Positions 32,531 through 42,644 of a DNA stretch of 64,000 nt are shown in pieces. The notes beneath the pieces were generated by a model. It did not search any database. It saw only the letters and a program-made list of their open reading frames with translations, and was not told the DNA's origin. Location: the NCBI GenBank assembly GCA_027486255.1, contig JAIXPL010000049.1, forward strand, positions 38,284 to 102,283, in the 5' to 3' direction. The position numbers and the translations under genes are program-made. This stretch comes from Comamonadaceae bacterium. GTDB taxonomy: Bacteria > Pseudomonadota > Gammaproteobacteria > Burkholderiales > Burkholderiaceae_C. Each line of letters opens with the position of its first letter. The first letter of the stretch is position 1.

Positions 32531-33391
32531 AGCCTCTCTGCTCCAGCGCGTGGCCCTGGGTAGCGCGCAGTTTGGCCTACCCTACGGCGTGGCCCACAGC
32601 GGCCCTCGCGTAAGCCAAGCCGAGGCGCATGCCATCGTGGACGAGGCAGCACGCCTGGGCGTGCGCGTGCTCGACACCGCCATGGCCTACGGCAACAGCG
32701 AAGAGGTGCTGGGACGGCACGGCCTGAAGGGCTGGCAAGTGGTCAGCAAGCTGCCCGCCCTGCCCTCCGACTGCCCTGACGTTCTCGCCTGGGTGCAGCA
32801 ATCGGTGGCGCAGTCGCTTGAGCGGCTGCAAGTGCCCCGCCTGCATGGCCTGCTGCTGCACCGCCCCGGGCAATTGCTGGAAACTCAGGGCCCTGCCTTG
32901 CTCGCCGCATTGCGCGCCGTGCAGGCGGAAGGGCTGGTGCACAAAATCGGCCCCTCCATTTACAGCCCTGACGAGCTGGCGCCCCTCATGGCGCTGCACC
33001 CGTTTGAGATGGTCCAGGCGCCCGCCAGCATCCTGGACCAGCGCCTGCACCACAGCGGCTGGGCCCAGCGCCTGCATGCCGCCGGGGTGGAAGTGCACAC
33101 CCGCTCGGCCAATTTGCAAGGGCTGCTGCTCTCCCCCCAGGTGCAGGCCCAGCGCTTTGCTGCCTGGCAGCCACTTTGGACCTACTGGCACGGCTGGCTG
33201 GCCTCGCAGGGCCTCACGGCCTTGCAGGCCTGCATTCGTTATACGCTGGCGCAGCCGCATGTCAGCCAGGTCGTCCTGGGCTTTGACAGCGTGGCGCAGC
33301 TGCGCGACATGGCCGCAGCCGCAGCCGGCCCGGCCTTGAACAGCCTGCCCGACTGGCCGGCGTTTGATGAGCGCCTGCTCAACCCCTCGCT

Positions 33392-33407
<16 letters not shown>
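32520..33407 (+). CDS. Aldo/keto reductase
   Basis: A 295-aa TIM-barrel oxidoreductase. RVALGSAQFGLPYG opens the barrel, followed by VRVLDTAMAYGNSEEVLGRHGL (catalytic Asp and Tyr), LHGLLLHRPGQLL (His) and SQVVLGFDSVAQL. NADPH-dependent reduction of a sugar or acyl carbonyl is expected. Genes of this family are recurrent in Pse clusters between pseC and the cytidylyltransferase, but the reaction is not one I can name. Start at ATG 32520, giving an 11-bp overlap with pseC; it overlaps the next gene by 16 bp. Confidence 0.82.
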
Positions 33408-35434
<2,027 letters not shown>

Positions 35435-35444
35435 AAGACAAGCC

Positions 35445-37265
35445 ATGAAACGCGACAACAACGCCGTGCGGCCCGACCTCAGCACCCAGGCCTGGACGCT
35501 GGGCCAAGACCATACGGCCGACCTGAGCTGGGCTTATCCAGGAGAGGCCACGCAGGCGCTTGAGGCCACTGACCTCGATGCCTTGGCCCTGCCTGCGGAG
35601 TGGGACAAGAAACGCATCATCTGGTTGCTGCTGGGTCAGCCCGAGCCCGCCACCCTGCAAGCACTGCTGGAACGCATCACGCCGTGCTCGAAGCTGGTGG
35701 TGGTCGATTCCGCGCCCCCGCAGAGCACGGCCATCACGCCCTTGCAGCAGGCTCAACTGTCCGCTTGGCTGGCAGACGAGCGGGTGCAGCTGGTGATGGG
35801 CGGCAGCGTGGCGCAGCAAGCCGAGGCCGCCGCCACTCTGATGGACATTGACCTGCACGATGGCTGGAAACCCGTGATCGGGGCAGATCGCATGCAGGCC
35901 GATCCGCTGGGTGTCACCCAGCTTGTTCGGGGGGTGAGCACGGCCCTGAACACCCGGGTGCTGATGAAGTCCACCAAGCTCAAGATGAGCGCCATGTTCC
36001 TGCGCAACACCTTGCTCAATGCGCCGTGGACCAGTGTGGCCCAACCCTTGGGCAAACTCGCCAACACCCAGACCAACCGCCCGGCGCTCATCGTGTCGGC
36101 TGGGCCGTCGCTGAACAAGCAACTGCCCTTGCTCCAGGCCCACCAGGACCTCTTCACCATCATTGCCGTGGACACGGTGTGGCCTATCCTGACGCAGCAC
36201 GGCATCGTGCCCGACTACCTCGCGGCCCTGGATCCTGTGACGCCCGCCTCCTGGCCCCTGAACGGCATCCATCCCCAAACCCGCCTCGTGACCGATGTGA
36301 TGGCCTCACCCGCCATGGTGTGGTCGCATGAGCGCAGCCATCTGTTCACCTATTCCTTCAAGCCGGCCGGCACGCTCATGAACTTCCTGCAAGGGCACGC
36401 CGACCCCCTGGATGTGGGCGGCTCGGTGGCCACGCAGGCCTTCAACCTGGCAGTGGAATTGGGTGCCAACCCGATTTTCTTCATCGGCCAGGACCTGGCC
36501 CTGACCGGCGGCAAGGACCACGCCGACGGCTACCTTTACACCTACGCAGAAAAAACCCTGACCGACCGCACCGAGTCGGGCTACGACGTGGAGGCCTACC
36601 ACGGCGGCCGCATCCGGACCGAGCGCCAGTTGCTCTCGTACAAGCACTGGTTTGAAGACCGCATCCGCAGCCTGCCCGATCGCATGGTCATCAATGCCAC
36701 CGAAGGCGGCGCGCGCATTGCCGGCACCCTGCAGATTCCCTTTGCACAAATCTGTGCCGAAATTGCTGCCACCAGCCTGCGCAAGCCCGTCAACGAACCC
36801 GAACCCACCCATGAGCTGGATATCGAGCACATGCAGCGCCTGCTCGCCGGCATGGACAAGTTAATCGACAGCGTGGAGGACTATCGGCAGTTGGCCGTGA
36901 AAGCTGAAGCCATCACCCAGCGCAAGGTGAGCGCCAAAAACGACAGGCAGCTCAAAGACATCGACCGCATCAACCGTCAGATCAAGGGTTTTGAGGCCCA
37001 CGCCAAGATGCTGATCGACGCCTTCGGCGCGAACATGCTTGAAAAAGTGCGCCTGAACACACATATCCAGTCGCAATCGGAGGATCTTGGTCCCCGGCAA
37101 CAGCACATGGAATCCACACTGACGCGCTACCGCGAGGTTTACCAGGGCATCCAGGCCTCTGCCGAAGCCTGCGACAAGCTGCTCCGGCGCATCCGAGGGC
37201 TGTACCAGCGCATCTTGGCCGAAGGACGTCTGGACCTGAGCCAGCTCCATGAGGCGATGAAATGA
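35445..37265 (+). CDS. Maf/DUF115 motility accessory factor, flagellin nonulosonate glycosyltransferase
   Basis: A 606-aa protein of the Maf (DUF115, 6-hydroxymethylpterin pyrophosphokinase MptE-like) family that transfers pseudaminic or legionaminic acid to flagellin before export. The core motifs are RPALIVSAGPSLNKQLPLL, FTIIAVDTVWPIL, GIVPDYLAALDP and VGGSVATQAFNLAVELGANPIFFIGQDLALTGGKDHADGY. The C-terminal ~170 residues are helical and charged. It ends the pseB operon and directly faces the flagellin 2 gene, its likely substrate. A bidirectional terminator separates the two. Confidence 0.9.
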   Translation: MKRDNNAVRPDLSTQAWTLGQDHTADLSWAYPGEATQALEATDLDALALPAEWDKKRIIWLLLGQPEPATLQALLERITPCSKLVVVDSAPPQSTAITPLQQAQLSAWLADERVQLVMGGSVAQQAEAAATLMDIDLHDGWKPVIGADRMQADPLGVTQLVRGVSTALNTRVLMKSTKLKMSAMFLRNTLLNAPWTSVAQPLGKLANTQTNRPALIVSAGPSLNKQLPLLQAHQDLFTIIAVDTVWPILTQHGIVPDYLAALDPVTPASWPLNGIHPQTRLVTDVMASPAMVWSHERSHLFTYSFKPAGTLMNFLQGHADPLDVGGSVATQAFNLAVELGANPIFFIGQDLALTGGKDHADGYLYTYAEKTLTDRTESGYDVEAYHGGRIRTERQLLSYKHWFEDRIRSLPDRMVINATEGGARIAGTLQIPFAQICAEIAATSLRKPVNEPEPTHELDIEHMQRLLAGMDKLIDSVEDYRQLAVKAEAITQRKVSAKNDRQLKDIDRINRQIKGFEAHAKMLIDAFGANMLEKVRLNTHIQSQSEDLGPRQQHMESTLTRYREVYQGIQASAEACDKLLRRIRGLYQRILAEGRLDLSQLHEAMK

Positions 37266-37287
37266 GCCTTTTGTAAAGCCCCATGCC

Positions 37288-37318
37288 CATGAAAAAAGCG
37301 CCCGAGGGCGCTTTTTTC
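37288..37318. terminator. Bidirectional rho-independent terminator between maf and flagellin 2
   Basis: GAAAAAAGCGCCCGAGGGCGCTTTTTTC forms a perfect GCGCCC/GGGCGC stem with GAG loop and A- and T-runs on both sides. It serves the plus-strand maf operon and the minus-strand fliC gene ending at 37349. Confidence 0.92.
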
Positions 37319-37348
37319 TGTGGGGCGCTCAGGCCCCGTCTGTGCAGA

Positions 37349-38173
37349 TTACTGCAGCAGGGACAGCACCGACTGGGGCTGCTGGTTGGCCTGGGCCAGG
37401 ATGGCGGTGGCTGCCTGCTGGATGATCTGCGAGCGAGCCAGCTCGGTCGTGGCCTTGGCGTAATCCGTGTCCAGGATCCGGCTGCGTGAAGCGGCCATGT
37501 TGGTGGACACGTTCGTCAGGTTGTCGGCTGCATAGGTCAGGCGGTTGATCTTGGCGCCGAGGTCGCCTCGATAAGTGTCCACAACGGTCAGAGCAGAGTC
37601 GACGGCTGTGATGGCGTCGGTGGCGTTACTCAGGTTGTCAATCTTGGAGGTCGTGGCCACCACTGCGCTCATACTCGACATGGCTTCAATGTCCTTGAAG
37701 GTCACGTCAATCGACTGGCTGGCATCGGCGCCCACCTGGAACTTGTAAACCGTGGAGGCGTTCGTCACAGCCGTACCGTTCCACTCGGTGTTGTCGGAGA
37801 TGCGCTTGATTTCCAACTGCAGCTCAGCGTACTCAGCCTGCAGAGCGTTGCGGTCGTCGGTGAAGTTGGTGCCGTTGGCAGACTGCACAGCCAGTTCACG
37901 CATGCGCTGCAGCATGTTGGTGACTTCGTTGGTGGCGCCTTCCACCGTCTGGACCATGGAGATGGCGTCGTTGGCGTTGCGCACAGCCTGGTTCAGGCCA
38001 CGGATCTGGGCCGTCATCTTGTTGCTGATGGCCAAACCGGCAGCGTCATCGGCGGCGCTGTTGATGCGCTTGCCGGTGGACAGCTGTTCCATGGATTTGC
38101 TCAGGGAGCGGTTGTTCACGGTCAGGGCCTGCTGGGCAATCAGCGACTTGGTGTTCGTGTTGATCACAGTCAT
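37349..38173 (-). CDS. fliC: Flagellin 2
   Basis: A 274-aa short flagellin with D0/D1 only ([58 protein letters not shown]). It is colinear and of equal length with flagellin 3 at 38663; they differ mainly in the central surface region. I choose the second ATG (38173), because AAGGAG is 7 bases upstream of it and it equalises the two paralogues; the track uses 38179. A sigma-28 promoter lies ~95 bp upstream. Central Ser/Thr-rich stretches (TTSKIDNLSNATDA) are plausible O-glycosylation sites for Maf. Confidence 0.96.
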   Translation of the reverse strand: MTVINTNTKSLIAQQALTVNNRSLSKSMEQLSTGKRINSAADDAAGLAISNKMTAQIRGLNQAVRNANDAISMVQTVEGATNEVTNMLQRMRELAVQSANGTNFTDDRNALQAEYAELQLEIKRISDNTEWNGTAVTNASTVYKFQVGADASQSIDVTFKDIEAMSSMSAVVATTSKIDNLSNATDAITAVDSALTVVDTYRGDLGAKINRLTYAADNLTNVSTNMAASRSRILDTDYAKATTELARSQIIQQAATAILAQANQQPQSVLSLLQ

Positions 38174-38252
38174 GGTCATACTCCTTAAAGGATTGATTAA
38201 AAGGGAGACCCGGATTCACCGGAACTTCCGTCTGGCTTGGAATGCCATCCGG

Positions 38253-38585
38253 TCACTCCACAGCAGATGAATCGGCGGGCCTGGCCGGAACTTGAGAACT
38301 GTTTGCAGAATTTTTTTCGACCAGGGGAATGGACAGCAGGCCTTGACCGGCACACGCCAGCAGTTGGGCCTTGGCCATGAGGGCCGTGTCCTGGGCATAA
38401 GTGAGGTCCATCACCCGGGCTGCCACACCCACAGGCTTGCGCGGAGGAACCATCTGACGCAACCATCCTTTGACCGGGCTGAGCTCCGCCGGCTCCGCCG
38501 GCAGGCTGGCGAGGGCGAGCGCCACCCGCTGCGACAGCTGGGACAGCGCATCGGCATCAAAAGCGGGCGACCTATTGGAATGCAT
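38253..38585 (-). CDS. Small ORF between flagellin genes with a flagellin-C-terminus-like helix
   Basis: A 110-aa predicted protein (MHSNRSPAFDADALSQL start at 38585; the track's earlier start runs into the flagellin 3 terminator). Residues ~57-85, RVMDLTYAQDTALMAKAQLLACAGQGLL, match the flagellin C-terminal D0 helix pattern [28 protein letters not shown] position by position, with about eight identities in 27. The flagellin 2 promoter lies inside its last codons. It might bind flagellin partners, or be a pseudogene fragment or chance ORF. Codon usage looks like its neighbours. No Shine-Dalgarno is obvious. Confidence 0.5.
   Translation of the reverse strand: MHSNRSPAFDADALSQLSQRVALALASLPAEPAELSPVKGWLRQMVPPRKPVGVAARVMDLTYAQDTALMAKAQLLACAGQGLLSIPLVEKNSANSSQVPARPADSSAVE
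38269..38295 (-). promoter_or_regulatory. Sigma-28 promoter of flagellin 2
   Basis: Minus strand TCAAGTTC-N11-GCCGATTC, matching the FliA consensus TAAAGTTT-N11-GCCGATAA. It lies ~95 bp before the ATG. Confidence 0.85.
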
Positions 38586-38610
38586 GGGGCAGCTGGGCAC
38601 TTCAGAACAT

Positions 38611-38648
38611 GGAAAAAGCAGGCGGCGCCGCTGGGACACCGCCTGCCT
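38611..38648 (-). terminator. Rho-independent terminator of flagellin 3
   Basis: Minus strand GCAGGCGG...CCGCCTGC followed by TTTTTCC, starting 15 bp after the flagellin 3 stop. A long GC stem with T-run. Confidence 0.8.
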
Positions 38649-38662
38649 GGACAGGGGCGAAC

Positions 38663-39487
38663 TCAGCGCAGCAGGGACAGCACCGTCTGCGGCTGCTGGT
38701 TGGCCTGCGCCAGCATGGCCGTGGCCGCTTGCTGGATGATCTGCGTGCGGGCCAGCTCCGTGGTGGCCTTGCCGTAGTCCGTGTCCTGAATGCGGCTGCG
38801 CGAAGCGGCCATGTTGGTGGCTGTGCTGGTCAGGCTGTCAGCCGCATAGGTGATGCGGTTGATCTTGGCACCCAGGTCACCGCGGTAGGTGTCGATGGTG
38901 GTCAAGGCCGTGTCGACGGCCGCGATGGCGTCGGTGGCATTGCTCACGGTATCGACCTTGCTCGTCGAGCCCACGGCGGTGCTCACACCCGTCATGCCGT
39001 CGAGGTCCTTGAAGGTCACATCAATGGTCTGGCTAGCGTCGGCGCCCACCTGGAACTTGTAAACAGTCGAGGCATTCGTCACAGCCGTGCCGTTCCACTC
39101 GGTGTTGGTGGCAATGCGGGTGATCTCTTCCTGCAGTTGCAGGTACTCAGCCTGCAAGGCATTGCGGTCGTCGGTGAAGTTGGTGCCGTTGGCCGACTGC
39201 ACGGCCAGTTCACGCATCCGCTGGAGCATGTTGCTCACCTCGCTGGTGGCGCCTTCGACGGTCTGGACCATCGAGATCGCGTCATTGGCGTTGCGCACGG
39301 CCTGGTTCAGGCCGCGGATCTGCGCCGTCATCTTGTTGCTGATGGCCAGGCCCGCAGCATCATCGGCGGCGCTGTTGATGCGCTTACCGGTGGATAACTG
39401 CTCCATGGCCTTGGTCAGCGAGCGACCATTCACGGCCAAGGCCTGCTGGGCGACCAGTGACCTGGTGTTGGTGTTGATAACACTCAT
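38663..39487 (-). CDS. fliC: Flagellin 3
   Basis: A 274-aa flagellin ([36 protein letters not shown]; ends VLSLLR) colinear with flagellin 2. As there, only D0/D1 and a small central loop are present. It has its own sigma-28 promoter and its own terminator, so the twin genes are independently transcribed. Presence of two near-twins and one divergent flagellin suggests a filament of mixed composition. Confidence 0.96.
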   Translation of the reverse strand: MSVINTNTRSLVAQQALAVNGRSLTKAMEQLSTGKRINSAADDAAGLAISNKMTAQIRGLNQAVRNANDAISMVQTVEGATSEVSNMLQRMRELAVQSANGTNFTDDRNALQAEYLQLQEEITRIATNTEWNGTAVTNASTVYKFQVGADASQTIDVTFKDLDGMTGVSTAVGSTSKVDTVSNATDAIAAVDTALTTIDTYRGDLGAKINRITYAADSLTSTATNMAASRSRIQDTDYGKATTELARTQIIQQAATAMLAQANQQPQTVLSLLR

Positions 39488-39536
39488 GAGGGACTCCTAA
39501 AACTGAGTGGCACGTCGAGGTTGACGAGTGCTTGAT

Positions 39537-39563
39537 GAATCGACACTGGAACTTAAAACTGAA
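39537..39563 (-). promoter_or_regulatory. Sigma-28 promoter of flagellin 3
   Basis: Minus strand TTCAGTTT-N11-GTCGATTC. Spacing is exact and the -10 is good; the -35 is one shift from the TCAAGTT seen in the other class III promoters here. Confidence 0.65.
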
Positions 39564-39580
39564 GGGCTAGCGCGTGAGAT

Positions 39581-39949
39581 TCAAATGAATTCGTTGTGCA
39601 GCAGACCCTTGAAATCTTCAATGGAGTGGGCCACGCGGAGCATGGTTTCGTCTGGAATCTGGCGCACCACTTCGCCCGTGTGCGTGTTCTTGACCGTGAT
39701 GACGGTGCGATTGGCTTTTTCATCCATGTCAAAGGACAGGTTGCGCCCCTGCTTCTTCATGTGGTCGTTCAGGCGGGCAATGGCCTCACGCAACTCCTCA
39801 AGCATGCGGGAGGGATCGGCTGCCTTGGGTGCAGCCACCTCGGCAGCCGCTGGCGCCTTGGCGTACGGCTCGGCCACGACCCGGCCTGCCGTGGGCTCAA
39901 CCGGGCGCTGGACCCGCGACGGGTCTGAAGGTGTGATGGAAAGGCTCAT
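39581..39949 (-). CDS. flaG: FlaG-family flagellar protein
   Basis: A 122-aa protein with a Pro/Ala-rich N-terminus and a conserved C-terminal FlaG domain: LREAIARLNDHMKKQGRNLSFDMDEKANRTVITVKNTHTGEVVRQIPDETML. FlaG proteins influence filament length and are usually encoded between flagellin and fliD, exactly as here. Start at ATG 39949 (MSLSITPSD); the track start adds 15 unlikely residues. It has its own sigma-28 promoter ~90 bp upstream. Confidence 0.9.
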   Translation of the reverse strand: MSLSITPSDPSRVQRPVEPTAGRVVAEPYAKAPAAAEVAAPKAADPSRMLEELREAIARLNDHMKKQGRNLSFDMDEKANRTVITVKNTHTGEVVRQIPDETMLRVAHSIEDFKGLLHNEFI

Positions 39950-40039
39950 GGTCGTTCCTTGCGAAAAGACGGCTTTCTGCGGTGCAAAAGGCACAGGTCC
40001 ACCTGGAAGGCAGACTGCAGAAAGACTCGGTCATCCACA

Positions 40040-40066
40040 GGATCGACGCGATCTGACGGAACTTGA
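40040..40066 (-). promoter_or_regulatory. Sigma-28 promoter of flaG
   Basis: Minus strand TCAAGTTC-N11-GTCGATCC. The -35 is identical to those of flagellin 2, fliD and flgP. Confidence 0.75.
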
Positions 40067-40075
40067 GGGCCGACT

Positions 40076-40110
40076 CAAAAAAGTTTTGTGGGGGCGGGCT
40101 AAACCGCCCA
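40076..40110 (-). terminator. Possible terminator after fliD
   Basis: Minus strand GGGCGG-loop-CCGCCC with TTTTTT eight bases farther on. The stem is convincing, but the spacing to the T-run is loose. Confidence 0.45.
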
Positions 40111-40127
40111 GCCGGATGCCGGTGCGA

Positions 40128-41591
40128 TCAGCGTGTATAGGCGGCCATCATGCCTTCAAAGGTACTGGTGAGGCTGGATCTGAGGCTGTTCGAATTACCC
40201 ACCACCGACTCCATGAGAGAAAACTGATTCGTATAACGCTCCAGCAACTTCTCCAGGCGGGCATCCAGATCCTTGAGCCGGGACTTGTACTTGGCCAGAT
40301 CCTTGTTGGCCGACTCAGTTTGCTGGGCCAGCTGACCTGTCGAGCGCAGCATCTTGTCGATCTTGACCACGGCATCACCCGCAATACCTGCCGCCTGGTT
40401 GCTAAACAGGCTCTTGTTGTTGGTGCCCGCGCTGAAAAACTTGCTGATGTCCTCGAAATTTCCCGCAAGCGCTGTGTTCAGCTTGGACTCGTCCAGGGTG
40501 AGGCGACCATTGCGATCAAAGGAGATGCCGATGTCCCGTGCCGCCGTCAGCCTGGTGCCAGGCGTGCTGGAGTCGCTCACCATCAAGTTGCGCATCTGGC
40601 TGCGAATGCTGCGCACCAGGCTGTCACCGGCGAGGGACCCACCCAGGGTTTCCACCTCGCTCTTGCGATCCTCGAGGATCTTGAGCGACTGGTCGAAGTC
40701 GTTGTAGGCCTGTACCAGGGACTTGATGTTGTCTTTGGTGGATTGCGTATCACGGCTGAAATTGAGCTGAGCCGGCGAGCTGGTTACAGCCGCCAGTTCC
40801 AGGGTCACACCAGGAATGGCGCCTGTGATCGAGTTACTGGACTGACTGAAGAGCTGCCCATTGACCTGCACCTTGGCATTGGCTGCCTCTTGCAAAAACT
40901 TGTCCTGCAACAGGGGGGCCGCATTCAGATCGCCGTGGTAGCTGGTGGGGTCGATACCGAGAACAAAGGCCTTGTTCTCACCGACGCCACCCTTGAGCTC
41001 CATGGCAAAGTAGTTGATCCCTCGGCTGTTGTATCGAACCAGCTCTGCACTGATACCGGCAGACTGAGCGCTGGAATGGCCATTGATCGTTTGGATGATC
41101 TTGTCCAGGCTGGCAGGCTGGGCGACCGTGATCTCGGTGGGTGTGACTGACCCGGGCAGACTGAGCTGAAGCTTGAGATCTTGTCCGTTGTTGATGTCAG
41201 CGCTGGAATTGGTGAAACCCGCACTCAATGAGCGCTGGGCAGCGGACATTTGCAGAACATTGACCTGATGTGTACCCGCTACGGCGCTGGAGCCCAGCGT
41301 TGCGCTAAAGGCCGAAGCCTGGGTGTTCTTGGTGACCAGGCTCCCAAAATCACTGGCGTCATTGAGCTTCTCGAAGGCTGCCTTGAGCTGCGACAGGGTG
41401 TAGCTGAGCGCGCCATAGCCGGAAATGCGGGCCTCGGTCTTGGTGATGCTGCTGCTGATGCGGTCCTTCTGGGGCGCCACCTCAGACTCGGCCAGGCTCT
41501 GGGCCAGCGACTTGACATCGATGCCCGAGCCAGCGCCCAAGGCCTGGATGGCGTTGGTCGAGGCGCTGCTGGTGCTGCTGGTGGTGGCCAT
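40128..41591 (-). CDS. fliD: Flagellar hook-associated protein 2 (filament cap) FliD
   Basis: A 487-aa cap protein at the filament tip that folds incoming flagellin. N-terminal IQALGAGSGIDVKSLAQSLAESEVAPQKDRI and NDASDFGSLVTKNTQASAFSATLG, a central GINYFAMELKGGVGENKAF, and a C-terminal D0 with RYTNQFSLMESVVGNSNSLRSSLTSTFEGM all fit FliD. Length is typical. A sigma-28 promoter lies 38 bp upstream. No fliS gene follows within the window. Confidence 0.95.
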   Translation of the reverse strand: MATTSSTSSASTNAIQALGAGSGIDVKSLAQSLAESEVAPQKDRISSSITKTEARISGYGALSYTLSQLKAAFEKLNDASDFGSLVTKNTQASAFSATLGSSAVAGTHQVNVLQMSAAQRSLSAGFTNSSADINNGQDLKLQLSLPGSVTPTEITVAQPASLDKIIQTINGHSSAQSAGISAELVRYNSRGINYFAMELKGGVGENKAFVLGIDPTSYHGDLNAAPLLQDKFLQEAANAKVQVNGQLFSQSSNSITGAIPGVTLELAAVTSSPAQLNFSRDTQSTKDNIKSLVQAYNDFDQSLKILEDRKSEVETLGGSLAGDSLVRSIRSQMRNLMVSDSSTPGTRLTAARDIGISFDRNGRLTLDESKLNTALAGNFEDISKFFSAGTNNKSLFSNQAAGIAGDAVVKIDKMLRSTGQLAQQTESANKDLAKYKSRLKDLDARLEKLLERYTNQFSLMESVVGNSNSLRSSLTSTFEGMMAAYTR

Positions 41592-41628
41592 GCGGAATGG
41601 ACTTCCTGAAGAAATTCAGAAGATTAAA

Positions 41629-41655
41629 GAATCGACCGGACGGGCGAGAACTTGA
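41629..41655 (-). promoter_or_regulatory. Sigma-28 promoter of fliD
   Basis: Minus strand TCAAGTTC-N11-GTCGATTC, 38 bp before the fliD ATG and just after the flgL stop. Confidence 0.82.
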
Positions 41656-41665
41656 GGAGTCAGCT

Positions 41666-42598
41666 TCAGCGCAGGTAATTGAACAGGCTGAGCTGCGAAA
41701 TCTTGGCAAAACTGCTTTGGGCAGCTTCCAGCGAAAGCATCTGTTTGTTCATCAGGGTGATGGCCTTGGAGTAATCCAGATCCTCCACCGCCGCCAGGTT
41801 GGCCTTGAAGGTGGCCAGGGTGTCTTCAAGGGTGAAGGTTTGCTGCTCCAGGATGCTCATATCCGTGCCCACGTCGGCCTGGGCCTGGAGCAGGCCGTCG
41901 AGCAAGCCGTCGAGTTCCTTGTTGCCGCGCTGCATGGCCGTCTGCGAGGAGTTCTTGACGCCCTGGATCATGTCGTCGAATGAGTCAAAGAACTCCACAC
42001 CCTGGCTGTTGCCCTGGCCGTCGGTGCGCACCACGCGGTTGAACACGTCGGCGACCGCCCGGTTGATGGGCAGCGAGCGCTGGTCACCAATCATCACGCC
42101 CATGCGGGTGCGGTCGCCCTGGTACACGGGCGAGGCCGTGGGGTCATCGGCCGGCACGGCAAAAGCCGGCTGGCCCACGCGGCTGCCGGAGAACAGGTAG
42201 TTGCCGTTGTTGTCCTGGCTGTTGGCCAGGCTGAGAATCTGCTCGCGCAGGCCTTGCAGCTCGGTGGCAATCGACTGCCGATCCGAGGCGGACACGCTGT
42301 CGTTGGAGGCCTGGACCACCAGTTCCTTGGCCCTGAACATGAGGTTGACCACGCTGTCGATGGCGCCGTTTTCCACATCCAGCCGGGCTTTGACCAGGCC
42401 CATGTTGCCGATGTAGTTCTCGTGGCGGGCCAGCAGCGACTTGTAGCGCTGGATCAGCGCGGCCTGCTCGGGCGCGTCGCTCGGGCGCTGCACCTGCTTG
42501 CCACTGGCCACATCGGCCTGGCTCTTGACCACGCGGGACTGCACATTGCTCATCTGCTGGGCAGCACGGTCAAACAAATAGCTGGTGGAAATGGTCAT
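41666..42598 (-). CDS. flgL: Flagellar hook-filament junction protein FlgL (HAP3)
   Basis: A 310-aa junction protein. It has the N-terminal flagellin-like helix ISTSYLFDRAAQQMSNVQSRV with SGKQVQRPSDAPEQAALIQRYKSLL, and the C-terminal TLATFKANLAAVEDLDYSKAITLMNKQMLSLEAAQSSFAKISQLSLFNYL, which is diagnostic for FlgL. Length is normal. It follows flgK by 46 bp in the same orientation. Confidence 0.95.
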   Translation of the reverse strand: MTISTSYLFDRAAQQMSNVQSRVVKSQADVASGKQVQRPSDAPEQAALIQRYKSLLARHENYIGNMGLVKARLDVENGAIDSVVNLMFRAKELVVQASNDSVSASDRQSIATELQGLREQILSLANSQDNNGNYLFSGSRVGQPAFAVPADDPTASPVYQGDRTRMGVMIGDQRSLPINRAVADVFNRVVRTDGQGNSQGVEFFDSFDDMIQGVKNSSQTAMQRGNKELDGLLDGLLQAQADVGTDMSILEQQTFTLEDTLATFKANLAAVEDLDYSKAITLMNKQMLSLEAAQSSFAKISQLSLFNYLR

Positions 42599-42644
42599 GG
42601 CAAGTTCCGGGGTGAAAGAGGTCTAGGCTGCTCAGGAACCGGAC

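Noticed and set aside
35445-37265. 6-hydroxymethylpterin pyrophosphokinase (by DUF115/MptE similarity)
   Set aside because: Length, motifs and position beside flagellins and pse genes identify the Maf flagellin glycosyltransferase group.
39508-39525. Plus-strand sigma-54 promoter (TGGCACGTCGAGGTTGAC)
   Set aside because: The -12 GC is missing (GG-N10-TT) and no plus-strand gene follows.
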